Shown here: positions 11,761-22,829 of the stretch, piece by piece
Position numbering within the stretch: the stretch's first letter is position 1
Layout: each line of letters starts with the position of its first letter
Origin: Acanthosepion esculentum
Lineage: Eukaryota; Mollusca; Cephalopoda; Sepiida; Sepiidae
Direction of reading: 5' to 3'
Length of the DNA stretch: 64,000 nt
Assembly: GCA_964036315.1 (NCBI GenBank)
Contig: OZ038508.1
Location: 46,680,616-46,744,615, forward strand
Notes under the pieces: model-generated
Database searches by the model: none
Seen by the model: only the letters and a program-made list of their open reading frames with translations
Told to the model about the DNA's origin: nothing
Program-made: the position numbers and the translations under genes

Positions 11761-11806
11761 AGCCACACTGAGGAGCTGCGATACAGTGAAACAATCTGTC
11801 TGTGGA
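11761..11806 (+). ncRNA. Hammerhead ribozyme, slightly degenerate copy
   Basis: Core CUGAGGA at 11768-11774 (G at the variable position 7). Stem II is GCUG (11775-11778) with CAGU (11784-11787), including one G-U pair. GAAA lies at 11788-11791. Stem III is ACA with UGU around a 3-nt loop, ending in C at 11800 as the predicted cleavage position. Stem I is GCCACA (11762-11767) against UGUGGA (11801-11806), 5 of 6 pairs. It is clearly the same family as the perfect copy at 41157-41205. Confidence 0.7.
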
Positions 11807-12223
11807 TGACTCTTTATATTTCTCTTGGAATTCCGGTTGAGCTATCTAGGGGTTTTAAAAACAACGGCTCCTACTGCTATTAAACTTTACTCTTCAAGTA
11901 TGAATTGAGTTCTCCAAGCCGCTGGTATATTAATAAAATGTAGAAATAATGGATTTTTTTTTATTTATTAATCCGAGATTTTATCTGTTTAAATGTTATT
12001 TCTTTTATATTTGATTAGAGGCCACTTTTAATAATCTGACTGCAGAATTGAGCATCGTTTTCCTTAGTAATATCTTCCGAATATTCAACCCAGGAGAAAA
12101 AAGGGATATGTTTAATATGGGCAAATATGGGCTTCCACTAAAATAACGTTCAAAGTACTAATATATACAGTGGGGTTGAATAAGTGATAGTATAGCAAAC
12201 AAATACTTGTTATTCTCACTTAT

Positions 12224-12436
12224 TGTTATGGTCCAAGTTCCTTGTACCACGTTGATAGTCCAAGGTAGAACCAATGAAGAATAACTCGAACACTGGTATG
12301 GAATAACACAGATATATTACAAATATACAGAGAAGTAGAAGTATTAGTGATGACTATCAGATTTGGTTAGAGTGAACTAGGTTGTCTCGACAAGTATCAC
12401 TATTCCAATGTTCTTACAATAATCCGATATTTAACA
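12224..12436 (-). mobile_element. LTR of a retrotransposon, nested in the Tc1 element
   Basis: On the minus strand the segment starts TGTTAAATATC and ends GGACCATAACA, giving the TG..CA ends and short TGTTA/TAACA inverted termini of an LTR (213 bp). Immediately upstream on that strand is TATGTGGGGGG (12437-12448), like a polypurine tract. About 300 bp of further non-Tc1 sequence up to about 12750 may be the element's internal 3' region. The other LTR was not found. Confidence 0.6.
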
Positions 12437-12984
12437 ACCCCCCACATAGGTCGTATGTGGCACGAGGCCGGTTTAATGTGGGTTCTCTGAGCCCGTAGGC
12501 TCGGCCCAAAATATGCCCATTAGAACACGTATAAACGGGTTCAGGGGCTGTCTACATCCCCGGACGAAACTTTGCCCTGCCAAAGCAGAGAGTTCGACTT
12601 GTGGCGCAGTATTTATAATGTCCGGAATAGTCCATTATTATTATGGGTAAGTTCCCCTAACACTTATAACGAACGAAAACCTCGAATAACGATGTTATAT
12701 ATGTATATTGGGGCATAGAATCAGGATCTGCAATTTAAAATTAGAAATTCACCGATAAGTGATAGTTATGCAAATTTTTATATTTCGAATTGTGGAAAAA
12801 GTGTTCATACAGTATCAATTGTTGCATTATAATACGGTAGATTTTGGTTGTACTTCAAAGTAGAAGATTCTAAACTGTTCTAGAATATTCCCAGTAACTC
12901 TACTGCAGCATTCAGTTCAAAATTGGATCATTCTGCAGCCACTGTTCACTGATAACGGTTCTAATAATAGCTAGATGTAAGGAA

Positions 12985-13935
12985 ATGACTTGTGCTCAAA
13001 AAGAGCTAATTATTAAGCTATGGAACAATGAAAAAAGTTACAGAAATATCTCCAGTAACACGGACATACCTTTTTCAAACAATTGGTTCATTTATTGCAA
13101 TATTTAAAAGACCTAATACTGTTGAGAACAAAGCCAGACCCGTTGCTCCCAGGAAGATCTCTCCCAGATTACAAAGAAAGTTGATGAGACAGGTCCAAAA
13201 TAACCCAATGGCCATCAGAGAAGACCTTCAGAATGATCTGAGTTTGTCAGGAGTTAACGTAACTAAGCAAACGATTAGTAATGAACTACGCAGAGACGGC
13301 ATAAAGACGCGCTCCCCAAGAAAGACACCACTCCTTCTGAAATGGCATAGAGATGCCAGGTTGAAATTTACGACAGAGCATTAAGATAAGGGAAATTCTT
13401 ATTGGGAAAGTGTTCTTTGGACAGATGAGAGTAAAATTGAGTTGTTCGGTCGCAAATTCCCTGAATCATGTAAGGAGTAAAGACGTCGAAGCTTACTCAC
13501 CAAAGAAAACCATACCAACTGTCAAATTTGGTTGGGGTAGTATCATGGTTTGGGGCTGCTTTTCGATGCGAGGTTTTGGCAAACTAGCAATTTATCGCTT
13601 TCTGTAGAGAATCTTGGGCTTCTTCCTGATTCGATCTTCCAGCAGGACAATGATCCCCAGCATACTGCTAAGGGTACGAAGAATTGGCTTGCTAATAACA
13701 ACGTTAACATCTTACAATAGCCCAGACGCTGGATTTGAATCCAATAGAGAATTTATGGCGGCTTTTGAAAACTAAGATTCATGACTGAGGTCCAACAAAC
13801 ATAAAAAATTTGAAGACAATTACTCAGGAAGAAAGGGACAAAATACCTACTAAAGTATGCGAATCGTTAGTTAAAGACTACAGGAAAAGATTGGTTGCTG
13901 TTGAACTTAATAAAGGCTTTGTTCCAAAATATTAA
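12985..13935 (+). pseudogene. Tc1-like transposase, frameshifted
   Basis: Starts with MTCAQKELIIKLWNN (helix-turn-helix part), then after a shift near 13060 reads GTVENKARPVAPRKISPR and RDGIKTRSPRKTP. WTDESKIELFG at 13418 holds the first catalytic D, FQQDNDPQHTA at 13635 the second, and LDLNPIENLW at 13730 the final acidic residue. It ends NKGFVPKY at 13932 and stops. All three DDE positions are still visible, but at least three frameshifts or stops separate the blocks. In the family the enzyme cuts and pastes its own TIR-bounded DNA at TA sites. Confidence 0.9.
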
Positions 13936-14163
13936 ATGGAGAAGACGTTTTTGCTCTGCAGTACGATCATTTTTTAAACCCCTAAAAATTTAAATATTGC
14001 TATATTTTTTTAACAATGGAATATTATTTAATTTTATATGCATACATTTTTAGTATGCAATCTGATACAGTAGATATATTCCCGTTTTGTTAATTTAATA
14101 TGTTTAATTTAATTTAATATGAAATATTTTCATGTGTACGATCACTTATTCAACCCCACCGTA

Positions 14164-14624
14164 CATATGAAATCCATAATCAGACGAGGGTTCTTAAGAA
14201 CATGAATCATATTAATGTTATGGTTTTGTATCAGGTTTTTGTTTTGGTCATAGCTATCTTTGTCACAGCCTATTCTAAGTTGAGTTGTCTTAATACCTAC
14301 TTAAACTAATCCATAAACCGATGTATTTGAAGTGTTTAATATGTAAACGTTAATCAGAAAGAACTGCAGAAACGCCATGCTTTTCACGCACATATTCCTT
14401 CAGGATATGTGAGAACACAACTGTCCCGATCTTCCTAGCTCTTAATAATCTTTGACTTTTTACATTCCCTCCCACATTCTGTATTGTCATTAATTTAAAC
14501 AAGCCTGTGCGGAGGGTCGGTTTATCTTTTCTGATGTTCGACATGACTTAGTGAATGTAAAATCTTCCATACACACTTTCTTCATTATATGTCCCAGAAA
14601 TTATATATTTTTTAAATATTCTCA
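14164..14624. other. Unassigned sequence
   Basis: A 64-codon minus-strand frame (14350-14544) contains RLLRARKIGTVVFSHILKEY. I do not recognise it. Confidence 0.35.
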
Positions 14625-14830
14625 TACATTTTTTTTAAGCTTTTCACCCCAAGCAAGGTTGGAAGGCACTAGCACGCAAGGGGTTACAGAAGAGCGAGAG
14701 CAGATAGCAGTGTTAGAAGAAAGGATGTGGAGAAGGATAGTGGATAGATCAAGGCAAGGGGTTACAGAAGATTTGGAGCGAGAGCAGATAGGAGTGTTAG
14801 AGGAAAGGATGTGGAGACGGATAGTACAAT
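14625..14830 (-). mobile_element. LINE 3' tail fragment, reverse orientation
   Basis: The reverse complement of the LINE 3' region at 540-680: TGTAACCCCTTGCGTGCTAG and CTTGCTTGGGGTGAAAAGCT are recognisable on the minus strand. An internal block containing GGGGTTACAGAAG appears twice, about 75 bp apart. Confidence 0.8.
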
Positions 14831-15700
14831 TATATATTTTCTTTAAATATTCTCATACATTTGATGATAATTTTATACATTTTTTTATTTTCCTATTTAT
14901 TGTCTGTTTTCTAAATTTTGGTTTCTATATTTTAGTGTGTTTAATGAATTGTTTATTCCGACATCTATTGTAAAATAATATGTTACAAATAAAAATATAA
15001 AATATTAACATTTGTACGAAAACTTATTCAAACCCACAGTACATATATATATAATTTTTTAGCATTAGGACAAAATTATTCCAGAAAGGAATTTGAAAAT
15101 CAACACTTTAAATAATATATTTTTTAAAACGTTTGGGTAAAGCAGTTCAGGAATATTCAGCGAGCAGCTCCTAAACTAAAATAATAACAAGAATGAGATA
15201 TTTTCTTTGGAAAATCTTCATTGATGGACCATAGATTTTTCAGCAGTTTTCCTCTACGTCTGTACCTGAGGGGATGTTCGTGTGTGTGAATATGAGTGTG
15301 AGCACGCACTGTTGTGACTAACTGCACACCTGTGTTCGTTTTACCTTGCCGCTAGCAGCTGTTTCGCTTGACCGCATGCCCGATCCACTGGTTGGGTTCC
15401 AATCGCAAAGTACGAAAGCAGAATATTTCGACGAACCAGATTTTTTTCTCTTCTTAAAATTTATTTAGCATAGAAAATTGAGAGTGCTTTAAATGTAAAT
15501 ACTATGACAAATTCGGTGAATGCAACAAAAGCTGGGAAAATTGTCTTCAAATCGCATTATAAAATCTGTCGATAATATGCAGACGAAAAATAGGCTTCTG
15601 TTTGCGGACATCACATTGAACATGTCCAAAAATAAACAGCAGAATAGCGTAGAATAGACATACATACTGTATGTGTCCGTATATATATAGATATAGATAC
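14831..15700. other. Unassigned sequence
   Basis: No gene recognised. A B-box-like GGTTGGGTTCCAATC lies near 15388 without a convincing A-box. Confidence 0.35.
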
Positions 15701-15715
15701 AGATAAATGTAATGG

Positions 15716-15718
<3 letters not shown>

Positions 15719-15791
<73 letters not shown>

Positions 15792-16038
15792 TTATTTATA
15801 TGCAAATATCTGTTGAAATTTATTTTAGTATTTATTTTGATTTTTCAAGTTCATATAATTATATATATATTATTTATATCTATCAATGTCTATATATTTA
15901 TGTATGTATATGCATAGATTCTATATAAATAAATATATGTGTGTGTGTGCGTGTGTCTGTGTATGTGAGTGTGTGCGTGCAAATATACCTATGTAATTAC
16001 ATGCACATATATGAGCATATAGATATATATATATATAG

Positions 16039-16118
<80 letters not shown>

Positions 16119-16172
16119 GCATATGTATGTGAGTGCGTGTTGGATATATCCTGGTATATACCTGTTAAAATA

Positions 16173-16232
<60 letters not shown>

Positions 16233-16391
16233 ACATGAACCACCCACACACACACACATACATGTATATTAAGTTTGTGTTGCAGATATATATCATTTGC
16301 ATGGCATACGAATACACACACACACACATATATATTCGTACATTGCATGCATACGTAAATATGAATGTCTGTTTTAATATACTACTACTAC

Positions 16392-16457
<66 letters not shown>
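15719..16457. repeat. Cluster of (TA)n tracts
   Basis: Long TA tracts at about 15719-15790, 16022-16117, 16177-16228 and 16398-16457, with short GT and CA tracts between. Open frames here are repeat translations. Confidence 0.95.
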
Positions 16458-16463
<6 letters not shown>

Positions 16464-16839
16464 TATGCATATTCTTGTCGTTTTGTTAGTATTTACAGAA
16501 GACCGTACCGATCAATATCTACTTATATAACAAGCAAGTCCGGATTTGAAAAATTTGTTCTTTTTCTGAAAATAAATAGAAAATGCGTTGAATACTTTAC
16601 TAAAATAGTCGCGAGTAAATTTATATTTATGAACGCTAACTTTATTCCAGTGAGCAGCTGCCTTGTATTGTCACGAAGAGAAGCGAAATCTAATCTGAAT
16701 AACTCTTAATCTCATTAATAAGCTTATATACACCGTAATATTTTTTTTTCTGAATTTAGTAGGATCTTTTCTTGGAAACAATTCAACATGAGTAAAATGT
16801 CACTCTGTGTTGCTGAAGATAAAACAGTGTATTAAAAAT

Positions 16840-17385
16840 CTTATGATCCCTCTATTAGATAAGACGAAGTCAACAAATATAGTTCATTTTCATATGGATA
16901 ATTTTCTTATGATCCCTCTATTAGATAAGACGAAGTCAACAAATATAGCTAATTTTCATATGGATAATTTTCTTATATTCCCGCTATTAGATAAGTCGAA
17001 GTCAACAAATAAAGCTAATTTTCTTATGGATAATTTTCTTATATTCCCGCTATTAGATAAGTCGAAGTCAACAAATAAAGCTAATTTTCATATGGATAAT
17101 TTTCTTATATTCCCGCTATTAGATAAGTCGAAGTCAATAAATAAAGCTAATTTTCATATGGATAATGTTCTTATATTCCCGCTATTAGATAAGTCGAAGT
17201 CAACAAATATAGCTAATTTCCATATAGATAATTTTCTTATATTCCCGCTATTAGATAAGTCGACGTCAATAAATATAACTAATTTTCATATTGATAATTT
17301 TCTTATATTCCAGCTTTAGATAAGTCGAGATCAACAAATATAGCTAATTTCCATATTGATAATTTTCTTTTTCCGCTTTAGATAA
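16840..17385 (+). repeat. 66-bp minisatellite, about 8 copies, open in frame
   Basis: Tandem 66-bp units, each with CTATTAGATAAG, GAAGTCAACAAATA and a GATAATTTTCTTAT junction. Because 66 is divisible by 3, the array stays open from 16807 to 17319 and encodes 22-residue repeats around PLLDKSKSTN and DNF. Units 1-2 differ from units 3-6 as blocks (ATCCCTC versus TTCCCGC). The last units decay and end near 17385. No start context, signal peptide or known domain supports a real protein. Confidence 0.9.
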
Positions 17386-17689
17386 ACCAGTGTTGCAGTT
17401 TCAAATAAGATTTTTTCAAGCTAAGTAAAAATTTCCGAAAACAGGTACTTTTTTAAAACGACGCCCGCCACTTTTGCCTTTAGTTTAGGTTCAATATTTC
17501 TCGTATTATATACAAGGAAATACGTTAATACTTTTAATATGAAAGCGATGTGTAACTTTGTGAATGCTTTTCTACAAAAGAAAATTATCTGCCTTTAAAG
17601 AATGCCTCCTTTCCCTTTATTTGTATATATTTTGTAATTACCGATTTTTTCTGTCTGATTTATCACTGTCGATTATCCCATCTTGTCTT

Positions 17690-19100
17690 CAAGGGTTCTA
17701 AACGTAAGCCACGCTAGAACCCGCTGTATAAAGACATATAAGGTTGCCCACGTCGATGAGGCTGATTCCTCTATAATTCGTGCAGAATCGATGTGGCAGC
17801 CAAAGTATTTGCAGTGCTTCTCCTGTGCAGATATCAGGGCATCCGTGATCTGCAAAGTTGCCCGTCTCAGGGTGGCTGTCGGGCGGGCAGATAATGTGTT
17901 GATCAGATCTTCAGCCTACGGCGCAACCTCGAACAACGCAGGGAATACCAGCAACCGACAGTCCTCTGCTTCGTCGACTTTGCGGCTACCTTCGACTCCG
18001 TTGATAGAGGCTCATGCGTATCATGGAGGTCGATGTCATGCCCGCTAAACTCCTTCAAGGGCTACTACCGGTCGACGCGAGCCCGAGTTCGTGCTTATGG
18101 CGTGGAGTCGGCGAAGTTTCAGGTGAAGACTGGTGTGCGGCAGGGGGTGTGCCCTGTCCCCTGCCCTATTCAACTATACAATCGACTACATCCTCAGCAA
18201 GGCCTTTCGGGGCTGCCCTGGAGTTGCGGTCGGTCGGAATGTCAGGGTGTCTGATCTGGCCTACCTGGACGACATTGTCTTGGTCGGATCGAACTGTGAC
18301 GATGTGCAAGCAGCGCTCAAGCTGCAACACGGGATGTGGGTATGACCATCAATGCCTTGAAGACCAAAGTTATGTTATCCCTGGTTGATCCGATCAACTG
18401 GCAGCCACTGACGCTGGACGGGGTCAATCTGGAGGACGTGTAGTCTTTCGCTTATATCGGCTCAACCATCATACCATCCTGGCAGGCTGCTGCTGAGGTC
18501 GAACGCTGTATAAGAGCTGCGAGGTCCGCATTCGTGCGTCTCAAACGGTCACTATGGTGGCGACGAGAGATTACCGCGGCTACTATGGGGCGCATCTATC
18601 AGGCTATTGTTCGGTCTATCCTTCTCTATGGCTGCGAAACGTGGCCACTTAGAGCGCTCGACCTACGAAGGCTTGAAGTGTTCGACAACGATCGCCTTCG
18701 CTGCATTCTGCGATGCCGCCGGTTCGATCGTGTGCCCACAACCACTCTGCGTCGTCGCCTGAGTCTCCGTCCTCTTCCACCCGTCCTGCTCCAGCGTCGT
18801 CTCCGATAGTTCGGGCACGCAACTCGACGCCCGGAGGAAAAGCAAATCCGCGGTGTACTTCTCCTTCCTCCTCTTCCTGGCTGGCGAAGACGTGTCGGTG
18901 GGCAGCTGAAGACGTAGGCTAGCACGATCAAGGATGACCTAGCAGTACTATTGGGTCCGCAAGTAGTTGGTCTTCGACGATGGAATCGCGAGTGGCTCGC
19001 CATTTCGTGTGACCTGGCTCAGGATCGGCGGTCTTGGGCAGCGCTTGTCCGATATGCTGTACTTGCTCGGGAGGAAGCCGGTTCAACCCGACCAGGGTGA
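17690..19100 (+). pseudogene. RTE-like LINE reverse transcriptase with an inverted 5' segment
   Basis: From about 17860 the plus strand reads AGR.CVDQIFSLRRNLEQ, FVDFAATFDSVD (motif A, near 17972), GVRQGCALSPALFNY (motif B), VSDLAYLDDIVLVGSN (YLDD, 18262), AYIGSTI (18450), then the C-terminal IYQAIVRSILLYGCETWPL and RRWNREWLAISCDLAQDRRSW, with a stop at 19098. The part that should precede it, containing CTNYRGISLIDV, lies at about 17749-17778 on the opposite strand. Frameshifts and stops make it inactive. It is GC-richer than its surroundings, suggesting a recent or differently biased copy. Clade assignment to RTE-like elements is inference. Confidence 0.85.
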
Positions 19101-19701
19101 AAAATCGATACAAGAAAGACATATAAAACGAAAAGTCAAAACCTCTATCTTTCTTCATTCATTATTCAACTACACAGTGCTGCATGACAAGATTTGTCTT
19201 CTTTCCTCTTTGAGGAGATATCATTGTCACCGGGCGAACCGAGATTTTATTCCCAATCAAACAGCACACGACTATATACAGAACATCCCATAACATAAAC
19301 TATATATCTCCATTCAGCACATGAAAATATTACAGTTCAACAATGGATAGAATATTGCAACAAAATGATGACGCCCATATACAGTGATTACAAAAAACGT
19401 ACGTATTGTCATTCGCTTTCGCACCTACAGTTGATGGTTAATATTTTTTAGTTCTAGGACAGTTGCATACTGAACATTTGCGTCCAGAAAAGTCGCAATT
19501 ACAGATTTAGCGGTCTCAAAAATCATTTCAACTGCAAACACACAGTGTGCACGGGTACAAGCCATAATGCTAACGGATGCTATCTGAAACTGAAATAGTA
19601 AGATAATTAGCTACAATTTCTAATTGCCTAAGTTAAGAAATGACAGTTTAAAATGTGGGAGGTATTTCTGTCGCAGCCTGTCTACTGAATAAGGTGATAC
19701 G
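19101..19701. other. Unassigned sequence
   Basis: No gene recognised. GGACAGTTGCATACTG and TTTGCGTCCAG at 19457-19487 resemble pieces of the MITE that follows. Confidence 0.35.
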
Positions 19702-19888
19702 TAAGGTGGACGTACAGTTGCGTACTTGATATATGCGTACTTGTCATAATTTTTTGAAGCTATCATATTTTTTTAAAATTATCAGAGTTGCACAACTATC
19801 CAGGGGCGCATTTGTCTATGGACGCAAATTTTCCGGGACGCAATTGTCTGGTACGCAATTTTCCAGGTTGCGACTGTCCGTCCACCTA
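19702..19888. mobile_element. MITE-like element with about 24-bp inverted termini
   Basis: AAGGTGGACGTACAGTTGCG near the left end matches, inverted, CGACTGTCCGTCCACCTA at the right end. TA flanks both ends, as expected for a TA target duplication. The interior repeats GGACGCAA and TTTTCC motifs. No coding capacity. Superfamily not identified. Confidence 0.65.
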
Positions 19889-20029
19889 ATATTTTTTAGG
19901 AGGGTTACTCGTTTAGGCGATCGTGGATCTTTCGATACATGACTGACGAGGCAGATTTTTTTCTTTCTGCGGTAGACCAGTTGCCATCCATTCTATAGAA
20001 CCCCGTCTGTGCTGCTATTTATCCATAGC

Positions 20030-20175
20030 TGTGGGGAGAAGAAGAGGATTCATACCTTTCCCAATAGTAATAGCACGTAAGTGAATGTAATGGATTCGAC
20101 TGGAATGCGAACTCGGCTCTCCAATTCTTTAACCTGAACCGCTATCCATTACTCCACCGTGCATCCCATTTTATT
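20030..20175 (-). mobile_element. tRNA-derived SINE fragment
   Basis: On the minus strand GGTGGAGTAATGGATAGCGG (A-box-like) and GAGTTCGCATTCC (B-box-like) are about 32 nt apart. The downstream body is short. Confidence 0.55.
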
Positions 20176-20431
20176 AGATGATCATTTTTCGCTAGACTTT
20201 TCGACGTTTTGAGTCTGCTTTGTCTTGGCTTCAGGATGGCATCCTTCCCGGACAGACGTAGTTGTTTTAAAGAATGTATAGGTTAGACTAAAATCGTCTC
20301 AGCCTAACATACTAGTGAGAATATTGTTGATCTGAACGGAGTGAGTTTGATTTGAACCCCGTGAGTGTAGAACCCTGACAGGAATGGATTGCCTTTGTTT
20401 AAATCAACATCATCTTTTTCGTGCCGTGTCC

Positions 20432-20722
20432 TTATAGACGTATTATATCATGGCGCTCCACATCTTCCTGTCCCTTGTAGCTGTTATTACGTTTTGTTAT
20501 TCCTCCTAAACCCCGATCTACAATCCATTTACTCAAGCTCATCAAGTAAGTTATGAGCTGTTTTCCTCTGTCGCTCTTTCTCTCAATCTTTCCTGTGGGT
20601 ATCAGATTTTCCAAGCCTTCCTTCTTCATTACGTGCCTCAGAAATTTCACCTGCTTCTTACTGATGTTAACTATAAGTTTCCTTGTTGTTTCTATTCTCT
20701 CCCAAAACCCGGCGTTTCTCAC
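20432..20722 (-). pseudogene. RTE-like LINE reverse transcriptase, C-terminal fragment
   Basis: An uninterrupted minus-strand frame reads KKQVKFLRHVMKKEGLENL, TGKIERKSDRGKQLITYL, SKWIVDRG and GQEDVERHDI. This is the familiar C-terminal block (FLGHV.RKEGLENL..TGKIEG.R.RGRQR) of endonuclease-reverse transcriptase LINE proteins. The reverse transcriptase core is missing. Confidence 0.85.
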
Positions 20723-21378
20723 ATGTTCGGTTCATGTTATCCTCCACCTCAATAAGACACAATGTACCGAGCGTATATGTTAGGTAGGTACCCCTCTTTG
20801 CTATCAGTCGACGATAGCAACTGGAATAACTGCCTTGAATTACAGCGAATGAAAAAGAAACCCGTAGAAAACCGTCTGTCGTAGGTTCAGTTTGTGAAGC
20901 AGCGTTGTGCTGCCTGGGGAATTGCCGAGAGAGCATTAGAATTCGAAAGACGACATGCAAAAGTTGATAGTCAAAAATTTCAAAATTCTTTCGTTGTCAA
21001 ATCCGATTATGTTTGCCAATACTATAACCGTAGCAGTAATTCGATTTGGGAACTCCTCGATACTTCGGCATTTCCAGCATTGCGTGTGATTCATTACTGG
21101 TCGTAAGTTTAAATTGAGATTGACACCCCCATCGAAACAGCACAACCACCAGGGTGCCTCCGAAGGCATTTTTTTTTATTCTCATTTAATTTGATTCATA
21201 AACAGAGATTTACCCGGGTTGATTCGTCAAGCCCAGTGCAATGTTACTTCCATTATATCTCTGTGAACCGTTGGGATACGAAAGCCACTCCACAACATCT
21301 AGCCGAGTGTCATCAATGGAGTAATCTACAGACATAAAAATAGACTATAATTTATGCATTTATATTAGCAACATTTTA
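20723..21378. other. Unassigned sequence
   Basis: Several short overlapping frames on both strands, none recognised. Confidence 0.35.
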
Positions 21379-21379
21379 A

Positions 21380-21428
<49 letters not shown>

Positions 21429-21503
21429 TGAACATTAGAAGTCAACACTTAGAGGCGACAGTCTGTTTCATGCTAGTGTTGACTTCTATGTTCACTTTTA
21501 TAT
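21379..21503. repeat. (TA)n tract with a foldback unit (family D, truncated)
   Basis: A TA tract (21379-21424) is followed by arms AAAGTGAACATTAGAAGTC and the inverse GACTTCTATGTTCACTTT (21476-21500). The left arm on the minus strand keeps only the 3' half of the hammerhead seen in the 41.5-kb and 55.5-kb copies (GAAACAGACTGTCGCC). The flank at 21504-21577 is the reverse complement of 41410-41500. Confidence 0.8.
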
Positions 21504-21573
21504 TTACACACGCTCTATCTCTCATATTGAGCACTCTATCCCATAAATATAGCACACTTTAAGACTATATTTC

Positions 21574-21577
<4 letters not shown>

Positions 21578-21629
<52 letters not shown>
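21578..21629. repeat. (TA)n microsatellite
   Basis: About 26 TA units followed by a short GT tract. Confidence 0.97.
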
Positions 21630-21633
<4 letters not shown>

Positions 21634-21875
21634 TATATGTGTGTGTGTGTGTATGTGTATATATATAAATGGTAATACTCGTTTGGAAACCCTCGGATAG
21701 CTCAACTTGTAATAGAACAAATCGGTACTCGAGGAAAAAATTGGAAATAAAAGAAAAGAAAGAACCAAGAACATTAAAAGAAGACAAATCCAATCGTTTA
21801 GTACTTGAGCTAAAGGTCAAAGAAAAACAAACATAAACGAGTAGAAAGACTAACACGTAGAGTGCTCAATAAGCT

Positions 21876-22024
21876 AGAATAATCCTAAGAAGCCAGGGAA
21901 ACTTACCTAGGTTTCACCTAAACGGATCTTCAGGGTACAATTGGCCATTTTCGCTGTAGTTTTACCCTGAAGATCCGTTTAGATGAAACCTAGATAAGTT
22001 TGTCTAGTTCCTTAGGATTAATCT
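21876..22024. repeat. Foldback unit with hammerhead-like sequences in both arms (family E)
   Basis: Arms of about 60 bp, 21876-21938 and 21961-22024, are reverse complements with a few mismatches around a 22-nt loop. Each arm in its own orientation reads CCCUGAAGAUCCGUUUAG, then a short helix and GAAACCUA. A related sequence lies at 58642-58735. Confidence 0.8.
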
Positions 22025-22109
22025 AGTATATATATATATATATGCATGTATTGAAAGATCCATGATCGCCTAAACGTGTATCACGTACGGCACATATATA
22101 TTAATCTAG

Positions 22110-22111
<2 letters not shown>

Positions 22112-22152
<41 letters not shown>
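22112..22152. repeat. (TA)n microsatellite
   Basis: About 20 TA units. Confidence 0.95.
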
Positions 22153-22154
<2 letters not shown>

Positions 22155-22202
22155 GAAGGCGATTGCATATATATATATATATTTATTTTAAAGACATTTA
22201 TG

Positions 22203-22285
<83 letters not shown>
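22203..22285. repeat. (TA)n tract, left flank of a large palindrome
   Basis: About 40 TA units ending exactly where the palindrome arm begins. Confidence 0.97.
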
Positions 22286-22288
<3 letters not shown>

Positions 22289-22494
22289 AATTGGACAATG
22301 TCCGACAATTTATTTTAAAGACATTTATGATACGTTTAACGTTCTTTTTATACATACAAGTATTTAAGCAAATGCTCTGTTTTATAATAAACAGTATTAT
22401 AAAACAGAGCATTTGCTTAAATACTTTATCTATAAAAAGAACGTTAAACGTATCATAAATGTCTTTAAAATAAATTGTCGGACATTGTCCAATT

Positions 22495-22497
<3 letters not shown>
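22286..22497. mobile_element. Near-perfect palindrome, arms about 100 bp, embedded in (TA)n
   Basis: From TTGAATTGGACAATGTCCG to CGGACATTGTCCAATTCAA the arms match almost completely and are separated by about 10 nt (AATAAACAGT). TA tracts flank both sides (22203-22285 and 22498-22567). There is no open frame of note. The related element at 40594-41090 has the same arms but a longer interior. The arms' own small palindrome GGACATTGTCC is unusual. Confidence 0.9.

Positions 22498-22567
<70 letters not shown>
22498..22567. repeat. (TA)n tract, right flank of the palindrome
   Basis: About 35 TA units. Confidence 0.97.
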
Positions 22568-22570
<3 letters not shown>

Positions 22571-22829
22571 CATAAAAATTTTAACCACAAATAATGATGG
22601 AACGGTTATTAATACCTTCCGCTAGCATGACTTGCGAACTCGTAAGGAAAGAGAAGTTATTGCTCCTATATAAATTACACGTGGAAATGTCCAGAAAAGT
22701 GGAACTATCCATCGATAAAGCTACAGGGGAAATGGCATGTTTCCTGTACCGCTCCAGTAAATACCTTACTCCTCCTGAGCCAGATCTGACCTAAAGTGGA
22801 GTATTGATGTCATATTTCGGCGGTTGTTG

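Larger units (their letters stand above)
12170..14163 (+). mobile_element. Tc1-like DNA transposon with inner direct repeats, containing an LTR insertion
   Basis: The ends are inverted repeats: GGGGTTGAATAAGTGAT at 12173 and ATCACTTATTCAACCCC near 14140-14157. Related inner repeats lie near 12753 (GATAAGTGATAG) and 13963 (CGATCATTTTTTAAACCCC), an IR/DR layout like that of some Tc1 elements. Between the inner repeats lies a broken transposase gene (12985-13935). An LTR sequence interrupts the left side. Confidence 0.85.

Noticed and set aside
18626..19003. 125-codon arginine-rich minus-strand frame
   Set aside because: It is the antisense of the GC-rich RTE-like reverse transcriptase C-terminus.
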